Source of the DNA: Polychytrium aggregatum
Lineage: Eukaryota > Chytridiomycota > Chytridiomycetes > Polychytriales
Direction of reading: 5' to 3'
DNA: 64,000 bases
Assembly: GCF_025602895.1 (NCBI RefSeq)
Contig: NW_026516267.1
Span: 124,001-188,000 of the forward strand
Positions within the stretch are counted from its first letter, which is position 1; each line of letters opens with the position of its first letter. The notes beneath the pieces were generated by a model. It had not been told where the DNA came from. It saw nothing but the letters and a program-made list of their open reading frames with translations, and did no database searches. Positions 41,511 to 52,281 of this stretch are shown here, in pieces. Made by a program: the position numbers and the translations under genes.

Positions 41511-44500
41511 ATGGAAACCATCTCATCCCTTCAACAGCCTCGCCTGTTGCTGGAGCGACTGCACCATCCCGAGCGCAAGTCGCCCGACCCGCAGCCTCCG
41601 CGCGAGATATCCTCCGGAACGCCCGAGCCTGCAAGCTCATCCTCGATTACGCCCGTTGGCTCGACGGAGAGTCTCGCTGACGACCCGGCTAGCGACCTGG
41701 CTGGAAACCCAACAGCCGCTTCGCCGATCTACACTGCCGTCTACTCTGCCTCCCCGGTGTATGAGATGCTCGTGCGTGGCGTATCTATCATGCGCCGGAT
41801 GAACGACGGCTACTTCAACGCCACCCAGATTCTCAAGGCTGCCGGTCTCAACAAACCCAGGCGAACCAAAACCCTCGAGCGCGAGGTTCTGCACGGCGAA
41901 CACGAGAAGGTCCAAGGCGGCTACGGAAAATATCAGGGCACATGGTGGGTACTCTGCGGCCTGTTCTTTTGCATTTGCCTGTCTTTTGCATCTGCCGGCC
42001 CTTCGTTTTCTCGCTCTTGTGAGTCCTCTGCCACTCGCACGACAACCTCCCCCTTGGCGCCGTCGTCCCCCTCCTTCACGACTCCCACGCCACCCCTTGC
42101 TCATGAACCTCCATGCACTCGCATGGGCCCCTTCCTGGACCTTGGACAGCCTCGTCATGGGCATATCTGTTCCCTTCGACAGTGGCTTCCTTGATTTGCG
42201 CAACGTCAACCCTTCTCTCTCCCATTGTCTGGCTTGATTCCCATCGAACTCGTCTGGCAGCTGTCCGTGCGAGTCCATCATTATCTCATCGAATCAGAGT
42301 CATTGTGCGTCTGCCAGCAAGTTTGCTCTTTGAGCGATACCTCCGTCACCAATCTCGCTCTCTCTATGCCACTCGTCTCCCCTGGCCAAACCTTTCGCCT
42401 TTACTTTCTGTCGGCGCACCCCCGGTCGCCAAGATCCCACTAAACTTGCCTCTTGTCTTATGCTCATGCCCCATCTCATTCTTGACCTTCCAGGGTTCCC
42501 ATCAACATTGCACGTCAGCTGGCCCAGAAGTACGGCATCGAACCCCTCATCCGGCCCCTCCTCGACTTTGATCCCCGCAACGCCGCCAGCATCAGTCGTG
42601 GGCGACCACCTCCGGCAATGAGACTCAGTGATTTGACGACACCAACCCACCATCCTGTCGGCACCCATTCGACTGCCCACCCGTCGCGAGTGATCCGAAG
42701 TATCGATCCTATCGGGGAAGCTCACTCCAAGGAGGCTTCACTGACACCCACGGCCGAGGGCAGCCCGCGGCGACTGTCTTCGCCCTCCCGAGCCACGAGC
42801 CAAATACCGAGTCCGAGCCGCGAGTCCCTTTCGCCAACCCACCAGCACCATCACCAGACCAAAGTCGCTTGGGCTCGATTTGCGGCTGCAGCCTCGGCTG
42901 CTGTACCTGTTACGACATCCACAGGGCCCGCTGTTGCGCCGCCCTCGCCTGGTGACTCACTCTCGGACCGCGAGCGGCATCGGTCTCCTCCCCACAACTC
43001 CTCGTCGTCATACTCGCTAGCGCCATTGAAGCGCTCGATCCTTCCAACGCCGCCAAGGCCTTCAACAAACATAGCCGTCATCAATTCGATTGCGGCAGCA
43101 GACTGCGGCCCAGACGGTGCGGGCGACGCCGGAAGAACTGCATCGCTTTCAGAAAGACAAAAGAGCATCCTGATGGCCATCTTCTCCGACTATGCCACCG
43201 ACTACATTCTACATCTGTTGCGCGACCCCGTCTCGGGAGAGCTGAGGCCGAACACCATTCTGGACGACGAAGGCAACACGGCGCTGCACTGGGCCACGTT
43301 CTTTGGCCGCATCGGCTTGATCAAGGGCCTCCTCGCGGCCTCGGCAAACCCACGACTCCTCAACCGATGTGGGGAAACCGTGCTGATCCGCGCCATCAAA
43401 TCCACCAACAACCACAACCACCACACTCTGCCGGAGATCTTTGAGATCCTGCCCTCGGATCTCGTGTTCATGGACGACTATCAGCGTCAGACCATTCTCC
43501 ACAAGATCGTTCTGTGCTCGGCGCGCAAGTCCAGCATTCCCTCGGCCCGCTACTACATCCGGTGCACTGGCGAATGGATCAAGCGCTTTTCAGACTATGA
43601 CATTCGATCACTGGTGAATGCTCAGGATGCGAGCTACCAGACCGCACTTCATCTGGCCGCGCGAATGAACTCCTACGAAATCGTGGCGGCGTTGCTGAAA
43701 GTCGGAGTCAACAAAGACTATGTAGACGCCGACAAGATGCGGGCCGAGGATTATGCCCACGGCAATCGAAAGCTGCTCAGGCTTCTCAAGCTCGGGCTGG
43801 ACCTGGTAAGCGCAACAAGCATCGCTGCGAACGAGCTGGCTGGAGTCGCAGCTGTGGGCTTCGCAAGGGAAATGCCCCGCTGTGGCGTAAAGCAGCCACA
43901 CGAATCCACGTCGTATGCAGTGACTAACTTGTCAACCATGGTCTCTATTCGCTTGCAACGCGGTGGGTGCCAGAGCGAAGGCGCAGATGCTCTCGACGAC
44001 CCCGGCAACAGCCTTGACGGCGACGATCAGGTCACGCCCACATCAGATTGTACATCCAGTCTCCACAGTCCCGGAGGTGAGACCCAGTTCAAAGTGCACG
44101 CCGTCGTCCATGCCTTGGAAATCCTATGTGATGAGTACGAGTCTTGAGCTGGCCCAGAAGAGGGGCGGACATACCCACCCATCCCCTGTACATTCCGATG
44201 TGTCCTCTTGCAGCCGAGATCAAGCCATCGTCTGAAGAAATCGAGACAGCGCGCGACCAGCTGTGGAATGCGAAGGATGAGTTGTTCCAGCTCAAGAAAA
44301 GCCAGCACGAACTTCTCGGTCTCCAGCAAGAAGCTCATAAACTCATGGCTCCGCGGCTGCCCGGTCCAAGTGAGTCTCAGCCAACCGAGGAAGACAACGA
44401 AAGCGTGGTCTCGGGGGCAACCAGCGCTGCATCACCGGCAAAGCGCCGCCACCGCGGACTACGGGTGGCAGGCATCCAGGAGGATCCAGATGACCTGGAC

Positions 44501-44791
44501 CCGCTCAGCGATCGCGAAAGAGATGGATCTGAAGATGAAGAGCTGCCCATGAACCTTGGCCGGCGGCGCCGGCTCCGTCTATCACCCGAAAAGCTGGTCC
44601 GGCTCCAGAGCGAGTATGCGGAGCTATCCCGCCAGCTCCATAGCTCGGAGCAGACTCGAAAGCGGCAGTTTGAAGAACTGAACGGGATCTGGCAGCGGCG
44701 GCCGACCAAAGACAAGCGATACAAGCGGCAAATCGCTCACTGCTTCAACATCCCCGAAGACTGCATCAGCGATATCATCGAACCGCTCTGA
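41511..44791 (+). CDS. APSES (KilA-N) transcription factor with ankyrin repeats, MBF/SBF type
   Basis: Exons 41511-41944, 42494-43805, 43974-44076 and 44214-44791, giving 808 aa. The DNA-binding domain (about 75-170) reads [29 protein letters not shown], then [20 protein letters not shown] across the first intron. A disordered Ser/Pro region follows, then ankyrin repeats ([51 protein letters not shown]), and a coiled-coil C-terminus ending in a basic RRRRLRL patch. This is the Mbp1/Swi4/Res arrangement, so it probably drives G1/S genes by binding MCB/SCB elements with a Swi6-like partner. The 168-nt intron at 43806-43973 is open in frame; if retained it would add 56 residues and give 864 aa. 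Confidence 0.92.
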
Positions 44792-45198
44792 GCCGGCGGT
44801 CTGTAGGGGCAGAGTGGGATCGGCCTGCGTCTTGGCGGCCAACGCTGTGCACAGGTTCTTCGGTTGGCCTCGTGCCCCAGAAGGAAACATCGGTCATCGC
44901 AAGCGACTGATTTCCCACTCGCGGCTGCATCTCCGCGCGGTCGCCGTTTCATTCCCAACTCATCACTACCTTCACTCCACGCTCCTTCCACCTTCCATCC
45001 CTGAATACTTTGCTGTGACAGCGTAGAGCCTGATTAAAACTGTGTAATTTACGGACTGCCCTGAAGGCAAAGACGAACATGAGCTATATGCATGAGTCAT
45101 ATGCATCACAGCCAAGAAAAGTGCAGCACTTGCCCGTTTCTGAGCTCATGAATATCCCTTGTCCATCCACCTCAAGCGGGTGAAGGTGGTTCTTGGGG
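44792..45198. other. 3' flank of APSES gene
   Basis: No gene seen in this 400-base stretch before repeat copy B. Confidence 0.5.
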
Positions 45199-45552
45199 TC
45201 GGTCGATCTCCCGTGGTGACGATCGACTGGCATTGATATCGCGATGTGGGAATGTGGTGGACGTACTCGATGTGGGAATGTGGTGGATGTACTCGATGTG
45301 GAATGTGGTGGATGCACTCGATGTGTGAATGTGCTGGATGTACTCGATGTGGGAATGTGGTGGATGTACTCGATCCTCTGGATAGCTTAATGATATCGCG
45401 ATATCAAGGCACTCGGTCTTCTCGAGTTGCTTGGCCTCTAGGCGCCGTGGGCACACCGTTTGGTCATGGTAGGGATGGGCGAGTGTGTATTCAGGACCAG
45501 AAATCAACGACAGCCCTGACTCAAACAGGTGTCCCGTTCCAAATGGGTACGC
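45199..45552 (-). repeat. dispersed repeat, copy B (354 bp)
   Basis: Reverse-complement counterpart of 26464-26740. The longer size comes from expansion of an internal ~25-bp tandem unit (GTGGGAATGTGGTGGATGTA plus CTCGAT) at 45246-45370. Outside that array the two copies differ by only a handful of substitutions. It sits between the 3' ends of the APSES gene and THOC7. Confidence 0.9.
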
Positions 45553-45640
45553 TGTAATATTAGGCAGTCGATCACAAGAACTTTGCCTCCTTTCAGGGTT
45601 AGAGCCGCCGGCGAATGCAGTGCATGGCAGTTGCCTGGAC

Positions 45641-47063
45641 TCAGGTTTCCATTGGATCCCCGGCATTGTCTGTATAGAGAGGCCATTACAAGTCAAGGTG
45701 GAGCTGCATTCCGGAACACATGCGGCGACAACACCCCCACGAGTTCGCATCGCTTGCCATGAACAGAGTCTGGCTACTCACCTCGGTCGTCGTCGTTGAG
45801 CAGGCCATCTTCCTCCTCGACAACTTGCGGGGCCTTGGATTCCAGCAGCGCTAAATAGTGGCTCAGCTCCTGTGCCTCGGCATCACGGGTATCGGCGATT
45901 TCTTCTTGGATGGTGTGGAGAGTGTTGAGGGCGGCTTGGATCTGTCGCTTCCGGAACTCCATCGAGGTTTTGTGAGCACGCTGCTCTGCCTCGAACTTGG
46001 ATATCTCGGCTTTCAGAACATCGATCTTCCTGCGATGCCGTGGGTGGAGCAATGGTGAGGCGTGGGCTGTTACTCCAGAGTGTAAGCTCTGAGAATCACC
46101 CAGAGCGACCGATCGCTCACGGAGCCCCCTCATCCTCCGCTGAATTCAAGTTGAGCAGATAGACATGACCCTCCGGCATTCGGCCACCGCCAAGAGCCTT
46201 GAAGTCCGCAGGTTTGCGCTGCTTACTTGCTTTTCCTCGCCCTGGATTCGTACTGCTGAATCTCTCGGGCTTTGGCATCGTACTCGAGGCGATTATTTCG
46301 CTGTCGCTGGGCTTCGACGAGCTCTAGTTTCAGAGATTCGATGTCTTCTCGGGCGTTGACAATCTCCCGCTCTAGCAAGAGACAGGCAAACAGACGACAG
46401 GGAAGGTCGATCAGCAGCATCGGCGTGCAGGGTCAGCATCACAGACGCCCATCATCGTATCGGCCTGTATGAGGCTGAAGCTGGGTACCATCGCTCGCCC
46501 AACACGACGACCCCGGACACACAGTTTGCATACCGATGCGCTGCTGATCTTCGATGTAGTGACTGGTTTCCCGCAGGTTCATGTCGTGTAGCAGCTGATG
46601 CTTCAAGATGCTTGTTTCTAGTCCGCTCAAGGCGACCAGAAAACTCTCCATAGCGAGTTGACTTTTCCCCCGGTCCAAGGCATTGCGAAACAGATCGGCA
46701 GACGGGTCGTTGGTGCCAGTGCCGGATAGAGCATGCATTGATTAGGTGCTATACGGCGTCGAAGAGCCAGGATGATCCAATAGCTTGTGCGGAGTGGCGA
46801 CGAGGTCATAGCGGTGATGGCATTGGCAATGACCGATTCCGAAGACGCCGACGGCCATCGAGAAGACAAAGGCAATATCAATGGCCACTTTAGCAACAGC
46901 AGGGCATGGATTCGACTCTGCACCTCTCTGCTGACGACCGGTGCTGGTTCAGCGCAGCGACGGTTGCGTGGAACTGACGGAGACATTTCTTGACGGCTTT
47001 CACCGCCGGATCCATCAGCAGTCGGTTCTGGATGATTTTTTCTGAGCCGATTTTTGATGTCAT
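45641..47063 (-). CDS. THOC7: THO complex subunit 7 (THOC7)
   Basis: Minus strand exons: 46924-47063, 46534-46661, 46227-46371, 45782-46029 and a tentative last exon 45641-45669, giving 229 aa. It matches THOC7, a coiled-coil subunit of the THO/TREX complex that couples transcription to mRNA export in the nucleus. Conserved segments are KIIQNRLLMD (the family EVIRKRLLID motif), HDMNLRE, NAREDIESLKLELVEAQRQR followed by LEYDAKAREIQ, and FRKRQIQAALNTLHTIQEEI. The order and spacing match animal THOC7 (about 204 aa). If the last exon is not used, the frame closes eight bases past the exon 4 donor with a TAG at 45774, ending DDDRGE. The first intron has a weak donor (gtgcag). It is divergent from the deneddylase gene. 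Confidence 0.85.
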
Positions 47064-47451
47064 CGAGGCGGAAAGAGGCGAAAGGTGGGATTGATGGAGT
47101 TATTGTCTGACATCTGGAGTGGAGATGCCGGATGACGGAACGAGGATCGATCGGCCAGATCCAGATCCAGATCCACATCCACATCCACATCCACATCCAC
47201 ATCCACATCCACATCCACATCCAGCGGTAATGGCATGCTCGGGGTGGTATCTGCTGCAGGCGGCTTTTTGAAGGGGGATGAAGCTGTGGCCTCACCTTCG
47301 GAGGCAGACATGGCTGTTCAGGTGAAGGGCGGCAGATGCAGGGCAAGGTGATCCGAGCGATCTGGCGGGCGGGTTGGGCGACAAGAACGGAGGCCGCGGG
47401 GCTGTCGCTCTCGCTGCTGCAGCCCAGATCGCATCTGCCGCAACCTGCACG
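47064..47451. promoter_or_regulatory. divergent promoter between THOC7 and deneddylase gene
   Basis: A 388-base bidirectional spacer carrying the hexamer array at 47160-47222. No other gene fits here. Confidence 0.5.
47160..47222. repeat. hexamer array (CCACAT)
   Basis: About ten units of ATCCAC preceded by three ATCCAG units. Read on the minus strand it is GTGGAT, the same hexamer as at 29677-29745. Confidence 0.92.
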
Positions 47452-49189
47452 ATGATTCTCGAATACGGCGACGTCATCATCGACAAGGAGGCAAGTATCC
47501 TGCATGCGTCCAGAGCCCCATGCGGCCTGGTATCGCTGGCCTCGATCTCCAGGTCCGGCTCTGTATCGAGGCCGTCTCGCACATCAACCAACCGTCGCGT
47601 TGCTGACCCCAGGATTTCGACCTCCTCGAAGAGGGTCAATGGCTCAACGATACCATTATCCAGTGTGAGTGGCCTTTCTACAGCCTGCGTCCATGCGGTC
47701 CAGTCATATCCGTTGCTGATGCATTTGGTCCGCTGTCCAGTCTACTACGAATATCTCGAGCTGCAGGTTCACAAGAACAACCCGCACGTCGAGTTTCTGC
47801 GGCCGTCGATTGTCCATCTCGTCACCAACACGCAGGGTGAGCTTCTCTTCTCGGGCAGGTGCACTCCTTCGGCAGGGGCATGTCCAATAACTGCGGTACA
47901 TTCAGCATACGCCGTACCTGAGCCTGGCAGTTCATGGATGGCATGCTTTTCCGCTTAACCTTGCTCACGAGTCCACACAACCCAGCGAGGCTGCACTCAT
48001 GACCCATCGCAGACCCGCATCTGCAGATGTCGCCTCGGTTCTGTCGCCCGCCTTACGGCAGCACCACTAATCACATAGTTTCATCATTTCGATCTGCCCC
48101 TTGCTCGTCCTGGCCACAACAGATCCCACTTCTCTCCAGTCAGCCCTTCCGAAAGATCTGGCCAAGAAGAACATTGTGTTCCTGCCCATCAACGACTCGG
48201 ATGGCACCACAAACAGCATTAGCGGATCGCACTGGTCGCTGCTCGTCTTCTATCGGCCAACAAACAGCTTCTATGTGAGCGCCCATGCGACGATTCTGCC
48301 CCTGGGAAGGGGAAAGATTGGCCGGGTCAGCTTTCGGAACGACCATCGTCCTTCAATCCAGCAAGGATGGGCGTCGCTGACTTGATCCACTTTGATATTG
48401 CTTCTTGCTTGTCCCAGTACTATGACTCGCTTGGCCGGTACAATTTGTCGGCGGCCAAGCTGACAAAGGACAAATTCGCCCCGCTCCTCGTTCCGCGACT
48501 GTTGAACAAGTTCGAGCAAGGTTAGTGTGCAGCTGCAACAACTCGGGCCACAGCGGGGGCATAACAGCGGCGGGTCTGAGTGCGGGTGTGGGCTTCGTCC
48601 GATTGCGAGGGGACACTATGGCTCGGCTTGGATCAACTCGGCTGCATGAGCGGTTGGTATGGGTTTGTAACATACAGCCATACCACTTGCCTTCGTTCCG
48701 GCCGATACTCAACAGTCTCGCATTTTGCCCAAGTCGAGACGCCCATCCAAGTCAATGGTAAGTTCAGTGCGAGCAATATCTTGACCGCTGGACCACTCTG
48801 TATCAGCGATTTCCACTTCTTCCCTGACGGCAGCAACACTAGTAGCCGGCCACTGGGATGTTCGGTGCCTTGACTCGCGGGAGCTTGCCGTGGGCATTTC
48901 TTGGCTGAATTACCGCTTGTGTCGTTGATTTGGGATTGATCCTGTCCCACATACAACAGGGTACGATTGCGGATGCTATACCATCGCCATCACGGAGATA
49001 CTGGCGGACCGACTCACAGGCGCAATCACGAGCGAGCTGACGCTGAAGCCCGGCGATTTGAGTCTCTTTCGGCTCAAATCACTGTTGACGCCGGTTGCAG
49101 TCGCCCAGAAGCGATGGGCCATCAAGGACATGATCTTGGGCCTGGCTGATCTGGCACGCAAGAAAAGCCTGATGGCAAGACATCGATAG
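47452..49189 (+). CDS. SENP8/NEDP1 (Den1) family NEDD8-specific cysteine protease
   Basis: Seven exons: 47452-47490, 47613-47664, 47741-47836, 48123-48274, 48418-48520, 48734-48757 and 48960-49189, giving 231 aa, the normal size for NEDP1. It is a C48 (Ulp1-fold) protease. Substrate-channel residues are GQWLNDTII; the catalytic His is in GSHWSLLVF (about H99), the Asp in YYDSLGRYN (about D116), the oxyanion Gln in PIQVN (about Q153) and the Cys in GYDCGCY (about C159). The family removes NEDD8/Rub1 from cullins or matures its precursor; the short catalytic-domain-only layout favours NEDP1 over SUMO proteases. Intron 1 has a GC donor (GAG|GCAAGT). Confidence 0.88.
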
Positions 49190-49682
49190 ATCGATGCAAA
49201 ACAGATACCGAGGCAATTGGGACATAAATTCGACAGAAACGCAGTAGTTCGGCCCTGCTGCTGGGCAGATTCCTGTTCGCTTTTGTCAAATGAAGTGAGC
49301 CGGATACGGCAACGGCCATAGATTGTCTTGCCCGCTTAACTCAGACGTTTGCATATACTAAGTATATATACGTTCTACGTATTGGATGCGAGCATCATCC
49401 TCTTGTTGAATTCACGCATTCATCGCAGTTCTTGCCTGTGACGAGTAGGCTCGCACTTATTGCTCGTGGAGGATTTCGCTTTATTCAATAGATAGCCGAG
49501 GCAAGGATACGTCTCGAGCGACCGTCTTCCACCCAGCGGGGCATCTGGTCGATTTACTTGAGCAGTGTGGTCCAGGATCGGTTGTCTCCATCAGGACGAG
49601 CAGATTGACCTCGAAACTTGCCGTATGACTACATGCACAGACGGCAGCATCTATCTTGCTCCAGCTAGGACCATCTACACTG
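49190..49682. other. convergent 3' flanks
   Basis: AT-richer spacer of about 490 bases between the deneddylase and CFAP410 stops, with a TATATATA run near 49363. No gene seen. Confidence 0.55.
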
Positions 49683-51878
49683 CTAGCGGTGCTCCAGAAT
49701 AAGCCTGTTCACCTCCTCTCCGACAATGTGCAGCGATACATCGTCGAGGTCGCGCACAAGGGTTAAGATGGCCGAGAGAACGTTGTGTTGCTGTGGAGTG
49801 ATATCAACCGTGGAGTGGTGTTAGCAGACACAGCAAACATGGAGTTGCTCTGCAGCAGAGGACTCCGTTGCAGAGACCAGCAGACCTTTTGTCCCGAGAC
49901 GGTGAAGCTTCGCCGCATTGGTGGAGTCGACACGGATCGGATTTGCTCGACGGTCTGCGCGACGCAGTGCAAGAGCAGGTGGCGGCATCAGGTGCATGAG
50001 AAAAGTGGGAGAATGCTGAGGCTAATCTGCCAGATCATGCTGCAGATGGTCTGTCGCGAGCTCTGCAACGCCGCTGTCGCTCTGAGGAACTCGCTATCAC
50101 ACTTGCCATGCTCTGCTCCGCCTCGCCTTGACCGAATCGCAGAGCAGCCGAAATGGCCGCTGCGCATACCTCGCTCATGTTTTCTGTCAGCCATGTGGGC
50201 TTCCGGCTGGCACTCATATCGATGTGCAGTTTGGCACCATAACTGTGTGAAGGAGCCTGGGTCTGCAAGGGCGCTCGCTTTGTTTGCAGCAAGCGTGCGG
50301 ATCGGATGAAATCGATACTGGCATCAGCAGGGTCCTCGACTGCAGCTCCATGTCATCAGCAGGGTCCTCGACTGCACCTCCATTTTACCAGCATAACTGA
50401 CCAGCCGGACAGATATGTCGCCACGCCGACGCTGCCTGCTGCCGTGTGTCCGACTCTCTATTTCCAGCCAGACATTACCTGGATCGACTGCTGCTGCTGC
50501 TGCTGTCCATCCTTCTGCGAGCGTGCATAGAGCGTGACTGCTTCGTCCTCATATTCCCGAATGAAGCCGTCTTTCTTCTCCAGGAACCGCGGGACTTTGC
50601 CCCTTGGAATGTGGTGCAAATCGCTTACGATCCCCATACCAGCGCCTTTGATATGGTCCTCGTACTTTTCCCTGGGCGAAGGGGCACTCGTGGTGCCCGG
50701 CTGCTTGTCGATATGCAGTCCCAAGGCCCCCGTATGCGGCCCAAGACTCGATGATCGCTTGTGCTTTGTCGTCACCTTGGCGTTGGAAGCCGGCCGGCGA
50801 TGAGCGATACTGTCCAAAGCCCTGTCGCTTGCTTGCTTGACATCCTGGATTGCCTTGTCGGCTAGATCCTTTCTCCTGCTGCGGTCGGGATTCAGGTTCA
50901 TGAGCGACGCAACCCCGCTGCCATGGACAATCCCGGCCTCGGCCTCGGCCAGTCGCAGCTCGTTTTCTCGACTCCAATAGGCCTCCTCGCGCACCTCGGC
51001 CAATCGGAGGATCTCCTCGACCCATCCGGACAGCCGGATACGGTGGGCTTCTGCCTTCTCGGGCTCTTCGACGAGGCGGTCATCGATCTTCTTGATCCAC
51101 GGGATGATGGCAAGTACCCGGATTCGGTACTCCTTCTCGCCACCAGCATTGGCCACGGCTCCCGCGATGGGATTCTCGGCCAGACCGAGAACCTCGAGCC
51201 CACGGCTGTTCCGCAGATGGGCGACCTGTACATAGTCTTGGATCTGATTCCGTCTCAAATAGACTTCTTTCAGGGCTGTGAGCTTGGAAAGCGGCACAAT
51301 GTCCTGGATCGAATTGATTGCGAGTGACACCACCCTGAGGGAGCCAAGATCTGCCAAAATGCTAACGTCGGTCAGCTCTTGGCCCCAGAGATTCAGGCTA
51401 TGGATTTGGCCTGGCGTGTGGCAGTCCCCGGAACAGTGCATAATAGACGGAAGAAGTGTTCGCGGACATTCCGGTTGCAGTTCATGGACCATAAGTCGCC
51501 AGCCGGGTCGGTTCACAGGAACGCCAGCATAACATCGTGGTTGTTCAGGTACACATTGAGTCCACGAATCGGAATTGCATCCAAGGAATTCAAAAGCGAT
51601 CCGCCATCGGGCGAGTCCAAGAGTCGTTTCGAGACCAGTTAGCATGCCACATGATATTGGACGGGAATCAGCTCCGCTGTGACGGCGGTGCCGATATGCC
51701 TGCACCGACATGTACATTCGCTATGCAGAGTGTGGCTGTTGCCCGATGTTGCCCGACACTGCCTGATGCTTCCTGCTGCAGCCTGCTGCAACCCGCTGCA
51801 CTTACTGAGCTCGGCGTTTTCGGCAGTCCGAACGCCTTTGAGCTTGGAAAATATCAAATGCTCCGTGAGAACAGTCAT
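49683..51878 (-). CDS. CFAP410: cilia- and flagella-associated protein 410 (CFAP410 / C21orf2)
   Basis: Five exons on the minus strand: 51806-51878, 50479-51410, 50170-50262, 49886-49954 and 49683-49790, giving 424 aa with all phases consistent. The N-terminus LTEHLIFSKLK matches the family start, and the LRR block (SLNLWGQELTDVSILADLG, LRVVSLAINSI, LKEVYLRRNQI, LEVLGLAENPI) is the CFAP410 signature. The last exon NVLSAILTLVRDLDDVSLHI is the conserved C-terminal helical domain, known to oligomerise and to bind NEK1 in animals. Between them lies a fungus-specific charged region ending in a short poly-Gln run. CFAP410 acts at the basal body/cilium, so its presence argues for a flagellated fungus. 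Total length exceeds the human protein (about 256 aa) because of this insert. Confidence 0.87.
50322..50382. repeat. 30-bp direct duplication in CFAP410 intron 2
   Basis: Two adjacent copies of a unit beginning CATCAGCAGGGTCCTCGACT. Confidence 0.85.
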
Positions 51879-52081
51879 ATTGGGGCTTGGCAGAGAGCAA
51901 CGGGTCAAGAGCCGCTTGTGGACAAGGCAGCCTCCAAAGACGCTGGGCTGGAGATGTTTCTCTGTCTGGGAGGCGGAGCCGGCATTACTGCGATGCGATA
52001 TGTCGCTGCAACAATGATATTTGGCGTGATTCGCTGATTCCAACAGATGCAACATCCACGGGATCGAGATGGGCGCCATGG

Positions 52082-52119
<38 letters not shown>

Positions 52120-52281
52120 TCGCACGCCAGCCGTCCCGGTTCCGAGATACAGCGGCTGCGCAGCAATTTCCAATCGCAATTTGTCAGGGCCATGACACTC
52201 GCTTTCGTGCGTCGCCCAGGATCTCTCTCCATCGTCCTGCGTCGCCCCGAATCTGCCTCCACCACCACAACCAGTGCTGCC
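51879..52281. promoter_or_regulatory. divergent promoter between CFAP410 and NUBP2
   Basis: A 403-base bidirectional spacer. It holds a TG microsatellite at 52082-52119 and, on the NUBP2 side, an in-frame upstream ATG at 52192. Confidence 0.55.
52082..52119. repeat. TG microsatellite
   Basis: About eighteen uninterrupted TG units, in the shared CFAP410/NUBP2 promoter. Confidence 0.95.
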
